Positions 47,372 through 56,110 are shown, numbered from the stretch's first letter. The stretch is DNA of 64,000 nucleotides from Albitalea sp966211955 (GCA_966211955.1 CBIHOF010000009.1:139296-203295); one strand, 5' to 3'. The notes: generated by a model from the sequence alone, not told the origin. Numbers and translations: made by a program.

Positions 47372-48037
47372 ATGGCCGACGCGCCCGCCTTTACCAAGCT
47401 CGTTCCCGGGTTCGACTTCCTGCAGGGCCTGGTGAAGAACGCCGGCTCCGCCTTGCCCAACATCGGGCAATGGGTCGCCCCCACGCTCAACCCGGAAGAG
47501 CTGGAAAAGCGCATCGAGGAGCTGCGCACGGTGCAGTTCTGGCTGGAGCAGAACGCCCGCATGCTGGGCGCGACCATCCAGGCGCTGGAGGTGCAGCGCA
47601 TGACGCTGTCCACGCTCAAGACCATGAATGTGCAGATGGACGACCTGCGCGACTCGCTGAAGATCCGCATCCCGGGCGCGAGCGACAAGGCGTCCGACGA
47701 TGCGCCGGTTGCGACGGCTTCCGCGGCGCCGGCCTCCAAGGCGCCGGCCGGGCCGGCCGCCCGCAAGACCGCGCCGGGCAAGGGTGGCCGGGCCACCGAG
47801 CCCTCGACCCCGCCGGTGGACCCGATGCAATGGTGGGGCGCCCTCACCAAGCAGTTCACCCAGCTGGCCACCAGCGCCATGAAGGACAGCGCCACCGACG
47901 CGGCCAAGAACCTCGCCACCGCGATGGTCAAGCAGAGCTTCGACGCGGCCGGGCAGACGATCAAGAAGGCGGTGGCGGTGCCGGCCAACGCGGCGCGCAA
48001 GTCCGCCGCCGCGCCTCGCAAGCGGCGCAGCACCTGA
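47372..48037 (+). CDS. phaM: PhaM-type polyhydroxyalkanoate granule regulatory protein
   Basis: Granule-associated protein of 221 aa. PhaM activates PHA synthase PhaC and ties PHB granules to the nucleoid so they are shared at division. The N-terminus has the family block FTKLVPGFDFLQGLVKNAG and a coiled-coil region (EELEKRIEELRTVQFWLEQN). The C-terminus is Lys/Ala/Pro/Arg-rich (AARKSAAAPRKRRST), like the histone-like DNA-binding tail. GAGGAG precedes the ATG. No phaC or phasin gene is in the window. Its presence suggests the organism stores PHA. Confidence 0.88.
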   Translation: MADAPAFTKLVPGFDFLQGLVKNAGSALPNIGQWVAPTLNPEELEKRIEELRTVQFWLEQNARMLGATIQALEVQRMTLSTLKTMNVQMDDLRDSLKIRIPGASDKASDDAPVATASAAPASKAPAGPAARKTAPGKGGRATEPSTPPVDPMQWWGALTKQFTQLATSAMKDSATDAAKNLATAMVKQSFDAAGQTIKKAVAVPANAARKSAAAPRKRRST

Positions 48038-48066
48038 GCTTGCATCCAAACAAGGAGCGTCGCGCG

Positions 48067-49326
48067 ATGAAGATGTTCCTGCATGCCCATGCCACGCATC
48101 CGGATGCGCACATGGCGCTCGCGCTGGCCGCGGCGCAGGCCGAAGCACAGCGCGCCTCGCGCGATGCGATCACGCATCCGACGCTCGGCTGGCTCTACCT
48201 CACGGACCACTTCGCCGCGCAGGCGGGCGCCCTGCTGGCCGATGCGCAGCAGCGCTGGCCCGGCGTGGCCTGGGTGGGCGCGGTGGGCGTGGGCGTCGCG
48301 GCCAGCGGCGCCGAGTACTTCGACGAGCCGGCGGTGTCGCTGCTTCTGGGCGACCTGCCGCGCGACCGCTTCCGGGTGTTCTCGGGCGTGCGACCACTGG
48401 GCGGCGGACCGGCCGGCTTCGACGCGGCCGCCGCACAGGTGCACGCCGACCCGAACACCAGCGAGTTGACCGAGCTGATCACCGAGCTGGCCGACCGCAC
48501 CTCCACCGGCTACCTTTTCGGCGGGCTCGCCTCCGCCCGCGCCGACGTGCCCTCCTCTTCGTCATCCTCCCAGGGCTGGCCGGCGCGCTGCGTGCACATC
48601 GCCGATGGGGTGTTCGAGGGCGGACTCTCGGGCGTGGCCTTCGGGCCTGATGTGGCCATCGTCTCGCGCGTCACGCAGGGGTGCCAGCCTGTCGGGCCGG
48701 TGCGGCACGTGACCGCCGCCGACCGCAACGTGGTGCTCGCGCTGGACGGCGAGCCGGCACTCGAATGCCTGCTGCGCGACATGAACATCAACGGCCGCGA
48801 GCCGCGCGAAGCCCTGCCGCGGCTGCGGCAGACGCTGGTGGGCCTGAGCGATCCGCAGGACACGGCGCTCGCGCGCGGCGGCCAGTTCGGCACCGACACG
48901 CGCGTGCGGCACCTGGTCGGGCTCGACCCGGCGCGCCACGGCATCGCCATCGCCGACGTGGCGCCGGTCGGCACGCAGCTGGCCTTCTGCCGGCGCGACA
49001 CCGAGGCCGCGCGGCGCGACCTGGTGCGCATCTGCACCGAGATCCGCGAGGAACTGGAGCCCGAGACGCTGTCGCTGGAGACGGCGCTCGCGCTGCAGGG
49101 CAACGGCCCGGATGGCGGCACGCATCCGGCGCGTCGCATCGCGGGTGCCATCTACGTGAGCTGCGCGGGGCGCGGCGGCGGCCATTTCGGCGCGCCGTCG
49201 GCGGAGCTGGCCATCGTGCGGCAGGCGCTGGGCGACGTGCCGCTGGCGGGCTTCTTCGCCGCGGGCGAGATCGCCCGTCACCACCTGTACGGCTACACCG
49301 GCGTGCTGACGGTCTTTCCGGCTTGA
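48067..49326 (+). CDS. FIST domain signal protein
   Basis: Protein of 419 aa covering FIST_N and FIST_C, a sensory pair thought to bind small ligands such as amino acids. It has no membrane segment, HTH, kinase or cyclase domain, so it would have to work with a partner in trans. The N-terminal part has GVGVAASGAEYFDEPAVSLLLG; the C-terminal ends LAGFFAAGEIARHHLYGYTGV, the typical G-E-I block of FIST_C. It starts 29 nt after phaM on the same strand and may be co-transcribed. A Ser run (about 160-166) lies between the two halves. Confidence 0.85.
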   Translation: MKMFLHAHATHPDAHMALALAAAQAEAQRASRDAITHPTLGWLYLTDHFAAQAGALLADAQQRWPGVAWVGAVGVGVAASGAEYFDEPAVSLLLGDLPRDRFRVFSGVRPLGGGPAGFDAAAAQVHADPNTSELTELITELADRTSTGYLFGGLASARADVPSSSSSSQGWPARCVHIADGVFEGGLSGVAFGPDVAIVSRVTQGCQPVGPVRHVTAADRNVVLALDGEPALECLLRDMNINGREPREALPRLRQTLVGLSDPQDTALARGGQFGTDTRVRHLVGLDPARHGIAIADVAPVGTQLAFCRRDTEAARRDLVRICTEIREELEPETLSLETALALQGNGPDGGTHPARRIAGAIYVSCAGRGGGHFGAPSAELAIVRQALGDVPLAGFFAAGEIARHHLYGYTGVLTVFPA

Positions 49327-49426
49327 TCGGCCCTCGCCGGAGCGCGATTACCCGCCCTCCGGTCGAAGGCGAAATGACTTCGCGGTGCCGTCCGTCGTCG
49401 TTCGCCGCGTTACATTGCCTGGGCCC

Positions 49427-50929
49427 ATGAATGCCCCGTCGCGAATCGACCTTCCCCACGCCGACGACCGTGCCCATCGACGCACGCAGGTGGTCGCCGA
49501 ACTGCGCGCCGTGCTGCCGCCGCACGCGCTGCTGTGGCACACCGAGGACACGGTGCCCTACGAGTGCGACGGCCTCACCGCCTACCGCCAGCAGCCGCTG
49601 GTCGTCGCCCTGCCCGAGACCGAGGCGCAGGTCGCGGCTGTGCTCAAGGTCTGCAACCGGCTCGAAGTGCCGGTGGTGGCGCGCGGTGCGGGCACTGGCC
49701 TGTCCGGCGGTGCGCTGCCGCATCGGCTGGGCGTGACGCTCAGCCTCGCCAAGTTCAACCGCATCCTCGGCATCGACCCGCTGGCCCGCACGGCGCGCGT
49801 GCAATGCGGCGTGCGCAACCTCGCGATCAGCGAGGCCGCGTCGCCGCACAACCTCTACTACGCACCCGACCCGAGCAGCCAGATCGCCTGCACCATCGGC
49901 GGCAACGTGGCCGAGAACTCGGGGGGCGTTCACTGCCTCAAGTACGGGCTCACGCTGCACAACGTGCTGCGGGTGCGCGGCTTTCTGGCCGACGGCACGC
50001 CGGTGGAGTTCGGTGGCGAGTCGCTGGACTGCGCAGGGCTGGACCTGATGACGGTGCTCGTCGGCAGCGAAGGCATGCTGGCCGTGATCACCGAGGTGAC
50101 GGTGCGCCTCATCCCCAAGCCGCAGGTGGCGCGCTGCATCATGGCGAGCTTCGACGACATCCGGCACGCGGGTGATGCGGTGGCCAAGGTCATCGCCGCC
50201 GGCATCATCCCCGCCGGCCTCGAGATGATGGACAAGCCGATGACGGCGGCGGTCGAATCCTTCGTGCATGCGGGCTACGACCTCGATGCCGCAGCCATCC
50301 TGCTGTGCGAGAGCGACGGCGCGCCCGAGGAAGTGGACGAGGAAATCGCCCGCATGGTGGAGGTGCTGCGTGCCAGCGGCGCGAGCGGCATCCAGGTGAG
50401 CGAGAACGAAGCGCAGCGCCTGAAGTTCTGGAGCGGCCGCAAGAACGCGTTTCCGGCCAGCGGACGCATCAGCCCCGACTACATGTGCATGGATTCGACC
50501 ATCCCGCGCAAGCGGCTGGCCGACATCCTCATCGCCATCGCGCAGATGGAAAAGAAGTACGGGCTGCGCTGCGTGAACGTCTTCCATGCGGGCGACGGCA
50601 ACCTGCACCCGCTCATCCTGTACGACGCGAACGACGCCGACCAGCTGCACCGCTGCGAGCAGTTCGGTGCCGAGATCCTCGAGACCAGCGTCGCGCTGGG
50701 CGGGACGGTCACCGGCGAGCACGGCGTGGGCGTGGAGAAGCTCAGCTCGATGTGCGTGCAGTTCTCGGCCGCCGAGCGCGAGCAGATGTTGGGCGTCAAG
50801 CGTGCCTTCGACCCGAAGGAACTGCTGAACCCCGGCAAGGTCATCCCCACGCTGCACCGCTGTGCCGAGGGCGGCAAGATGCATGTGCGTGGCGGGCTGC
50901 TGCCATTTGCCGACATTCCTCGCTTCTGA
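49427..50929 (+). CDS. glcD: glycolate oxidase subunit GlcD (FAD-linked)
   Basis: FAD-binding catalytic subunit of glycolate oxidase, 500 aa, which oxidises glycolate to glyoxylate. The FAD part contains PVVARGAGTGLSGGALP and CTIGGNVAENSGGVHCLKYG. The C-terminal FAD_oxidase_C domain contains VFHAGDGNLHPLILYD and GTVTGEHGVGVEK. The ATG at 49427 matches the family start (MNAPSRID..). It lies first in a glcD-glcE-glcF run on the plus strand, 29 nt before glcE. The region may also act on D-lactate. Confidence 0.93.
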   Translation: MNAPSRIDLPHADDRAHRRTQVVAELRAVLPPHALLWHTEDTVPYECDGLTAYRQQPLVVALPETEAQVAAVLKVCNRLEVPVVARGAGTGLSGGALPHRLGVTLSLAKFNRILGIDPLARTARVQCGVRNLAISEAASPHNLYYAPDPSSQIACTIGGNVAENSGGVHCLKYGLTLHNVLRVRGFLADGTPVEFGGESLDCAGLDLMTVLVGSEGMLAVITEVTVRLIPKPQVARCIMASFDDIRHAGDAVAKVIAAGIIPAGLEMMDKPMTAAVESFVHAGYDLDAAAILLCESDGAPEEVDEEIARMVEVLRASGASGIQVSENEAQRLKFWSGRKNAFPASGRISPDYMCMDSTIPRKRLADILIAIAQMEKKYGLRCVNVFHAGDGNLHPLILYDANDADQLHRCEQFGAEILETSVALGGTVTGEHGVGVEKLSSMCVQFSAAEREQMLGVKRAFDPKELLNPGKVIPTLHRCAEGGKMHVRGGLLPFADIPRF

Positions 50930-50958
50930 TCCCGAGATCAAAGATCCACGCCTTCGAC

Positions 50959-52053
50959 ATGAGCCACGACGACCCTGCCCTGCGCCGCTTGATCGACCAG
51001 GTGAAGAGCGCCGTCGAGGCCGCACGCACATTGGACATTCGAGGCGGAAACACCAAGGCCTTCTACGGCGAACCTGCTCGTGGCGAGGTGCTGGACACGA
51101 CGCCTCTGGCTGGCATCTCCAGCTACGAGCCCACCGAACTCGTGGTGACAGCGCGTTGCGGCACGGGGCTGGCCGAGCTGGAATCGGCCCTGGCCGAGCG
51201 AGGCCAGTGCCTCGCCTTCGAGCCACCGCATTTCGGCCCGGGTGGCACGGTCGGCGGCATGGTCGCGGCGGGCCTCTCCGGGCCGTCGCGGGCTGCCGTG
51301 GGCTCGGTGCGCGATTTCGTGCTCGGCGCGAGCCTGCTCAACGGCCGCGGCGAAGTATTGAGCTTCGGCGGCCAGGTGATGAAGAACGTCGCGGGCTACG
51401 ACGTGTCGCGCCTGCTTGCGGGCTCGATGGGCACGCTCGGCGTGATCCTCGAGGTGTCGCTCAAGGTGCTGCCGGTGGCGCCGGCGAGCGCAACCTTGCG
51501 CTTCGAACTGGATGAAGCGAGCGCCATCCGCCGAATGAACGAATGGGCAGGCCAACCCTGGCCGATCAACGCGAGCGCCTGGTGGAACGGCATGCTCGTG
51601 ATCCGTCTGCGCGGCGCGCTCGCGGCGGTGAATGCCGCCATCGCCAAGCTGGGCGGCGAGCTGATCGAGGCCGAGGTAGGGACGCAGTTCTGGCAAGGCC
51701 TGCGCCACCACAGCGACGAGTTCTTCGAGCACGCGGTGGAGGCGGTGAAGGGCGGCGCGGCGCTGTGGCGCCTGTCGCTTCCATCCACCACGCCGCCACT
51801 CGCGCTGCATGGCGAAACGCTGATCGAGTGGGGCGGCGCCCAACGCTGGGTCGTCACGCCGCAATCGGCTGCGAGCCTGCGCGAGATCGTCCAGAAGGTG
51901 GGTGGGCATGCCACGCTCTTTCGCGCACGCGACAAGTCGGCGGGGGTGTTCGCACCACTCGCGCCGGCGCTCATGCGCATCCACGCCGAGCTCAAGACAT
52001 CCTTCGATCCGGCCGGGGTGTTCAATCCTGGCCGCCTGTATCCGGGCCTCTGA
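50959..52053 (+). CDS. glcE: glycolate oxidase subunit GlcE
   Basis: Second FAD-binding subunit, 364 aa, smaller than GlcD and lacking its active-site C-terminal His. The FAD signature is DIRGGNTKAFYG followed by FGPGGTVGGMVAAGLSGPSR and GGQVMKNVAGYDVSRL, all standard for GlcE. The C-terminus FDPAGVFNPGRLY is also typical. In E. coli all three subunits are needed for activity. It begins 29 nt after glcD and ends 23 nt before glcF. Confidence 0.93.
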   Translation: MSHDDPALRRLIDQVKSAVEAARTLDIRGGNTKAFYGEPARGEVLDTTPLAGISSYEPTELVVTARCGTGLAELESALAERGQCLAFEPPHFGPGGTVGGMVAAGLSGPSRAAVGSVRDFVLGASLLNGRGEVLSFGGQVMKNVAGYDVSRLLAGSMGTLGVILEVSLKVLPVAPASATLRFELDEASAIRRMNEWAGQPWPINASAWWNGMLVIRLRGALAAVNAAIAKLGGELIEAEVGTQFWQGLRHHSDEFFEHAVEAVKGGAALWRLSLPSTTPPLALHGETLIEWGGAQRWVVTPQSAASLREIVQKVGGHATLFRARDKSAGVFAPLAPALMRIHAELKTSFDPAGVFNPGRLYPGL

Positions 52054-52076
52054 CTGGCCCGGCCTCACGACACCTC

Positions 52077-53309
52077 ATGCAAACCAAGCTCGCGCCCGAA
52101 TTCAAGGACACGCCTGAAGGCCAGGAGGCCGAGGCCATCCTGCGCAAGTGCGTGCACTGCGGTTTCTGCACGGCGACCTGCCCGACCTACCAGCTGCTGG
52201 GCGACGAGCTCGACGGGCCGCGCGGGCGCATCTACCTCATCAAGCAGGTGCTCGAAGGCCATGCGCCCACGCGCAAGACGCAACAGCACCTGGACCGCTG
52301 CCTCACCTGCCGCAACTGCGAGACCACCTGCCCGTCCGGCGTGCAGTACGGCAACCTGGTGGAGATCGGCCGCAACATCGTCGAGTCGAAGGTGGAGCGC
52401 CCGCGCGGCGAGCGCACCGTGCGCTGGCTGCTGAAGGAAGGCCTGACCTCCTCCGCCTTCAAACCCGCGATGAAGCTCGGCCAGGCGATGCGCCCGCTGC
52501 TGCCGGCTGCGCTGCGCAACAAGGTGCCGCCCAAGGCGGACGCCGAGGCACACCGCTGGCCCACGCGCACGCATCCGCGCGCAGTGCTGCTGCTGATGGG
52601 CTGCGTGCAGCCGGCGATGATGCCCAACATCAACAGCGCCACGGCGCGGGTGCTCGATGCCGCGGGCATCCAGACGGTGGTGGCGGATGAAGCCGGCTGC
52701 TGCGGCGCCATCCGGCTGCACCTGAATGACCACGAAGGCGGGCTCGCCGACATCCGGCGCAACATCGACGCCTGGTGGCCTACTGTGTCGGCGGGCAAGG
52801 TGGAGGCGATCGTGATGAACGCGTCGGGCTGCGGCGTGACGGTGAAGGAATACGGCCACGCGCTGGCCAACGACCCGGCCTATGCCGAGAAGGCGGCACG
52901 CATCTCGGCAATGACGCGCGACCTGAGCGAGTTGCTGCCTGCGCTGCTGCCGACACTCAAGAGCAAGGTCCGTCGGCGCAAGGTGACCAAGCTCGCGTAC
53001 CACCCGCCATGCACGCTTCAGCATGGGCAGCAGGTGCGCGGCGGCGTGGAAGCTTCATTGAAGGAGCTGGGCTTCGAGGTGCAGCTGGCCACGGCCGAAA
53101 GCCACCTGTGCTGCGGCTCGGCCGGCACTTATTCGGTGCTGCAGCCTGAGCTCGCGTATGCCCTGCGCGACCGCAAGCTGGGCGGGCTGGAACCGCTCCA
53201 GCCGCAGGCGATCGTGTCGGCCAACATCGGCTGCATCCAGCATCTGCAAAGCGGAACGCAGACGCCGGTGCGGCATTGGATCGAGGTGGTGGACGAGGCG
53301 CTGGGATAA
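52077..53309 (+). CDS. glcF: glycolate oxidase iron-sulfur subunit GlcF
   Basis: Electron-transfer subunit of 410 aa. The two 4Fe-4S sites are in CVHCGFCTATCP and CLTCRNCETTCP. Two Cys-rich CCG domains follow (DEAGCCGAIRLH and SHLCCGSAGTYS), of the heterodisulfide reductase type. It passes electrons from GlcD/E to the quinone pool. It is the last gene of the glc run; its stop is 10 nt from the convergent marR stop. No glcC regulator or malate synthase is in the window. Confidence 0.95.
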   Translation: MQTKLAPEFKDTPEGQEAEAILRKCVHCGFCTATCPTYQLLGDELDGPRGRIYLIKQVLEGHAPTRKTQQHLDRCLTCRNCETTCPSGVQYGNLVEIGRNIVESKVERPRGERTVRWLLKEGLTSSAFKPAMKLGQAMRPLLPAALRNKVPPKADAEAHRWPTRTHPRAVLLLMGCVQPAMMPNINSATARVLDAAGIQTVVADEAGCCGAIRLHLNDHEGGLADIRRNIDAWWPTVSAGKVEAIVMNASGCGVTVKEYGHALANDPAYAEKAARISAMTRDLSELLPALLPTLKSKVRRRKVTKLAYHPPCTLQHGQQVRGGVEASLKELGFEVQLATAESHLCCGSAGTYSVLQPELAYALRDRKLGGLEPLQPQAIVSANIGCIQHLQSGTQTPVRHWIEVVDEALG

Positions 53310-53319
53310 CGCCGGACGA

Positions 53320-53835
53320 TCAGGCCTTCGCCGGTCGCCGCGCCGAGCGCACACGCTGGGCCAGCAGCCCCTCGCGCAATTGCGGATCCATCGGCGCCCG
53401 GCTGTGTTCGTTGTTCAGCTGCACGAGGCGCGACAGCAGGTCCATGAACTTGCGTTGATCCACGGCGTTCAGCGGTGCGACCATGCGCCGCTCGCTGCGC
53501 TCGAGCAAGGGCGCCACACGCTTGAGCAGTCTTGCGCCTTCGTCGGTGATGTAAAGCTCGTTGCTGCGGCGATCACTCTCCGATCGCTCGCGCGTGATGA
53601 AGCCACGCGCCTCGAGCCTGTCGAGCACCTTCACCACCGTTGTCTTGTCAAAGGCGATGAGTCCCGACAGCCGCACCTGGTCGATGCCCGGCACGTCGCG
53701 AATGATGCTCATCGCAGCGAACTGCACCGAGGTGATGCCAAGCGCACCCGCCTCCTCCTGGAACAGGCCTTGCGAGATCTGGTTGAGCCTGCGGATCAGA
53801 TGGCCGGGCCGGGTGTGGAATGTGTCGAGCGACAA
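53320..53835 (-). CDS. MarR family transcriptional regulator
   Basis: Winged-helix repressor of 171 aa. The DNA-binding part runs from LGITSVQFAAMSIIRDVPG through DKTTVVKVLDRLEARGFITRE to the wing SDRRSNELYITDEG. The start is TTG at 53833-53835, because AGGAGA lies upstream and the longer frame adds a Cys-rich stretch unlike the family. It is divergent from the SET-domain gene (203 nt apart) and probably controls itself and perhaps that gene. MarR proteins respond to phenolic or oxidative signals; the ligand is not known here. Confidence 0.88.
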   Translation of the reverse strand: MSLDTFHTRPGHLIRRLNQISQGLFQEEAGALGITSVQFAAMSIIRDVPGIDQVRLSGLIAFDKTTVVKVLDRLEARGFITRERSESDRRSNELYITDEGARLLKRVAPLLERSERRMVAPLNAVDQRKFMDLLSRLVQLNNEHSRAPMDPQLREGLLAQRVRSARRPAKA

Positions 53836-53865
53836 GCAGGTCTCCTGAGATGATGCGGCCTTCAC

Positions 53866-53885
53866 GCACGTCACACGGCACGTGC
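53866..53885. promoter_or_regulatory. candidate MarR operator
   Basis: GCACGT at 53866-53871 and ACGTGC at 53880-53885 form a perfect dyad with an 8-nt spacer, 31 nt upstream of the marR start. A second palindrome, AAGCGT-GG-ACGCTT, is at 53924-53937. Either fits the size of a MarR site; the assignment is positional only. Confidence 0.35.
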
Positions 53886-54038
53886 AGCATCCCGGGATTA
53901 TCAAGAGCGTGGGTGCCTGCACGAAGCGTGGACGCTTGTAGGAAACACTCCAATCCGCCAATTCTTCTGCCACAGGTACGTACCTTGCCTGGGAGCCGTC
54001 TTGTCTCTCACGTCCAGCATCACCCGCAGCATCGAACC

Positions 54039-54497
54039 ATGATCATCGACATCTCCCCACTGGCCGAACTCGAAGAGATCGAGGTGCGGCACAGCGACAT
54101 CCACGGCATGGGCGCCTTCGCCTTGCGCGGCATGCCGCCGGGCCACCTCGTGGGCAACTACGAAGGCCGGCGCTATTCGCCGACCGATGAAAGCGAAGGG
54201 CCCTGGGATCATTCGCTCACCTACCTCTTCGGCTTGTCCGACGGCACGCTCATCAATGGCGCGGAAGGCGGCAACGCCACGCGGCACATCAACCATTCCT
54301 GCGCGCCCAATTGCCAGGCCTGCGAGGAGCTCGACGAGGACGGCGGGCTGCACATCGTGATCCGCACCCGGCGGCGCGTGCGCGCTGGCGAGGAGTTGTT
54401 CATCGACTACCGGCTCGATGTGCCCGATGCCGATGCGGCCGACTACCAGTGCCGATGCGGTGCGCCACGCTGCCGCGGCACCATGGCCGCCCCTTGA
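54039..54497 (+). CDS. SET-domain protein-lysine methyltransferase
   Basis: Small protein of 152 aa made of a complete SET domain plus a post-SET. The order is the start of the domain (VRHSDIHGMGAFALRGMPPG), the SAM/peptide signature RHINHSCAPNCQA, the catalytic EELFIDYRLD, and the zinc post-SET CRCGAPRCRGTM. No signal peptide, so it is cytoplasmic. These are known in Burkholderiales and other bacteria; targets are unknown. The ATG at 54039 is the only good start. Divergent from marR and convergent with a hypothetical gene, 25 nt apart. Confidence 0.9.
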   Translation: MIIDISPLAELEEIEVRHSDIHGMGAFALRGMPPGHLVGNYEGRRYSPTDESEGPWDHSLTYLFGLSDGTLINGAEGGNATRHINHSCAPNCQACEELDEDGGLHIVIRTRRRVRAGEELFIDYRLDVPDADAADYQCRCGAPRCRGTMAAP

Positions 54498-54522
54498 CCG
54501 GCGCCGGGGCGGGCTTGATGCC

Positions 54523-54954
54523 TCAGGAGGTGCGGCGCAGCCTGTCGATGCGCTTGCGCGCCGCGCGCGCCACGAACTGCCGCTCGAAGTAGCTCGCCTG
54601 CTTCAGCAGGTGGTCGCCCTGGACCTGGCATTCGTTCTGCGTGCGTTCCAGGTCGGCAGGCGGGATGCCGGACTGCGCCTTCTCGGCCTCCTTGAGCAAG
54701 GCATCGGCCTGCGGCCCGCGCACGCCCTGCTTGTAGACGCTGCCGACGAACGCGAAGGATGCCGTCACCACGGGCAGCAGTTGCCCTTCCGCGGCGGCGT
54801 CGCCACCTCGCAGCCGCTGCGCCATCGGCTCGGCGCGCGCCTGCAGGGCGGCGACGCAGGCCGCGGCCTGCTGCGGGTTGGGGTCGGCGGCAACCGCCGC
54901 CACGCTTGGCAGCACCAGCGCGAGTGCGGATGCGAGAAGCCAGGACTGACGCAT
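54523..54954 (-). CDS. secreted hypothetical protein
   Basis: Protein of 143 aa with a signal peptide (MRQSWLLASALALVLPSVAAVAADP). The mature part has two Cys (QQAAACVAAL and QNECQVQ) that could form a disulfide, and is largely helical, ending in a basic KRIDRLRR tail. I do not recognise a family. AAGGAG precedes the ATG at 54954, and a longer frame to 55110 lacks coding features. It likely acts in the periplasm. Confidence 0.7.
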   Translation of the reverse strand: MRQSWLLASALALVLPSVAAVAADPNPQQAAACVAALQARAEPMAQRLRGGDAAAEGQLLPVVTASFAFVGSVYKQGVRGPQADALLKEAEKAQSGIPPADLERTQNECQVQGDHLLKQASYFERQFVARAARKRIDRLRRTS

Positions 54955-55234
54955 GTGGAAGGACTCCTTGGAACGACTCGGCTGCAAACTGAATGCCTGG
55001 GGGCCGGCCGATGATCCTTTGAATGCCCCGAAATCGAGCGTTTTCAACTCACTCACCTCTTGTCGCACGATCGTCCGGAGCGCCATTTTCAGAACGTTTA
55101 ATGCCGACATCAGGACGACCGGCGACTACCGCGACGACACTATCTCTGTTCCCCGCGGGGAGGCAGCCCCACCAAGGTGGCGCCGCGGCACTTCGAGGTG
55201 CGATTCAGCACAGCATGCCGAAGCGGGTATTCCC
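54955..55234 (+). other. gene-free stretch, possible small RNA
   Basis: No convincing protein is encoded on either strand. A strong plus-strand terminator closes the region at 55263, followed by a repeat copy that in the other four cases follows a transcription unit. GTTTAAT near 55096 and TATCTC near 55140 could be -10 elements. The likely transcript is short, perhaps 100-170 nt. It does not match 6S, SRP, tmRNA or RNase P RNA features that I know. Confidence 0.35.
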
Positions 55235-55263
55235 AAAGGGGCCAGTGTTGGCCCCTTTTTTTT
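55235..55263 (+). terminator. strong intrinsic terminator without a recognised gene
   Basis: AAAGGGGCCA at 55235-55244, loop GTGT, TGGCCCCTTT at 55249-55258, running into eight T (55256-55263). The T-run defines the plus strand. The nearest upstream plus-strand gene is the SET gene, 740 nt away, with an opposing gene between. Confidence 0.88.
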
Positions 55264-55264
55264 A

Positions 55265-55347
55265 GGCCCCCCAGTCGCTGCGCTCCTGCCCCCGAGGGGC
55301 GCCACCCAGCGGGCTGGCGGAGCCAGTCCCGCGGGCGTTGCTTGATC
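55265..55347 (+). repeat. dispersed intergenic repeat, copy 5
   Basis: Fifth copy, plus strand: GGCCCCCCAGTCGCTGCGC immediately after the terminator T-run, then CTCCTGCCCCCGAGGGG and an end near GTTGCTTGATC. A tail with CGCTTTGCTGCGCTTGCTCC follows, as in copy 3. The terminator-then-repeat layout equals that after amtB. Confidence 0.85.
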
Positions 55348-55380
55348 TGTCGCTTTGCTGCGCTTGCTCCGGCTGCCTTT

Positions 55381-56013
55381 TTACAGGCCGACCATCGCCA
55401 CCAGGTCTTCCGCCGATACGGCGCCGTCGTGCTTGCCGAACTGGCCGTTCTTGCTGTTGCGGTAGACGATGAGCGGGACGCTCTCGGCGCCCAGGCTCTT
55501 GAAGATGTCGGTGTTGGCCTTGACCTTCGTCAGCACGTCGTCGCTCAGGTTCTGCGGCACGGTGATGCCGCCGCCATGGGCCAGCACGCTGGTTTCGTTC
55601 TCGGTCATCGCGGCCACCGGGTCCTTCGCGGACAGGATGGTCGCGCCCTGGGGGCCGGACGAACTGCGCAAGAGGCCGATGGGCATCCACACGATCTTCA
55701 GCTTGGTCTGCACCGCCTGGGCGTTGTTCCACAACGCGGCACAGTGCGGGCAGGTCGGGTCGAAGAAGACATAGACAGTGTTGGCTGCCATCACCGGGCC
55801 GGTGGTGAAGCCCGTGCCCTTGGACGCCGCCTCGTAGGCGTCGCGTTGGGTCTGCGGCGCAGCCGGCGGGACGGCGCTTGCGGCCGGGGCGGCGGTGCCG
55901 CTGGTGGTAGCCGACGGCGTCGAGGCTTCGCTCGAGGGCTTGTCGCAGGCAGAGATGAGCAGTGCGACGACGGCCAGGGCGCTGGCGTTCAGGAGATGGC
56001 GGTGGGCATTCAC
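55381..56013 (-). CDS. thioredoxin-fold thiol:disulfide lipoprotein (DsbG-like)
   Basis: Protein of 210 aa. The lipobox LISAC follows a hydrophobic stretch, so it is a membrane-tethered lipoprotein. After a Ser/Thr/Ala-rich linker the DsbC/DsbG catalytic domain follows: FFDPTCPHCAALW holds the CPHC active site, and SVPLIVY has the cis-proline. There is no DsbC dimerisation domain in front of it, so it is a monomer variant. It should handle disulfides or sulfenic acids in periplasmic proteins. It stands alone, with a DMT transporter gene 97 nt upstream. Confidence 0.85.
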   Translation of the reverse strand: MNAHRHLLNASALAVVALLISACDKPSSEASTPSATTSGTAAPAASAVPPAAPQTQRDAYEAASKGTGFTTGPVMAANTVYVFFDPTCPHCAALWNNAQAVQTKLKIVWMPIGLLRSSSGPQGATILSAKDPVAAMTENETSVLAHGGGITVPQNLSDDVLTKVKANTDIFKSLGAESVPLIVYRNSKNGQFGKHDGAVSAEDLVAMVGL

Positions 56014-56110
56014 GAAACAGGATCCTTCCAGAGAGGCGGCTGGGTGCCGGCACAGGCTTTGGGCCGTTTGAGGCGCGGGAGTTCACGACGAAATGTCGAA
56101 TTTACCCGCT

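Noticed and set aside
54953..55345. A 130-codon plus-strand frame through the gene-free stretch
   Set aside because: It has no ribosome site, runs through the terminator and into the repeat, and looks non-coding.
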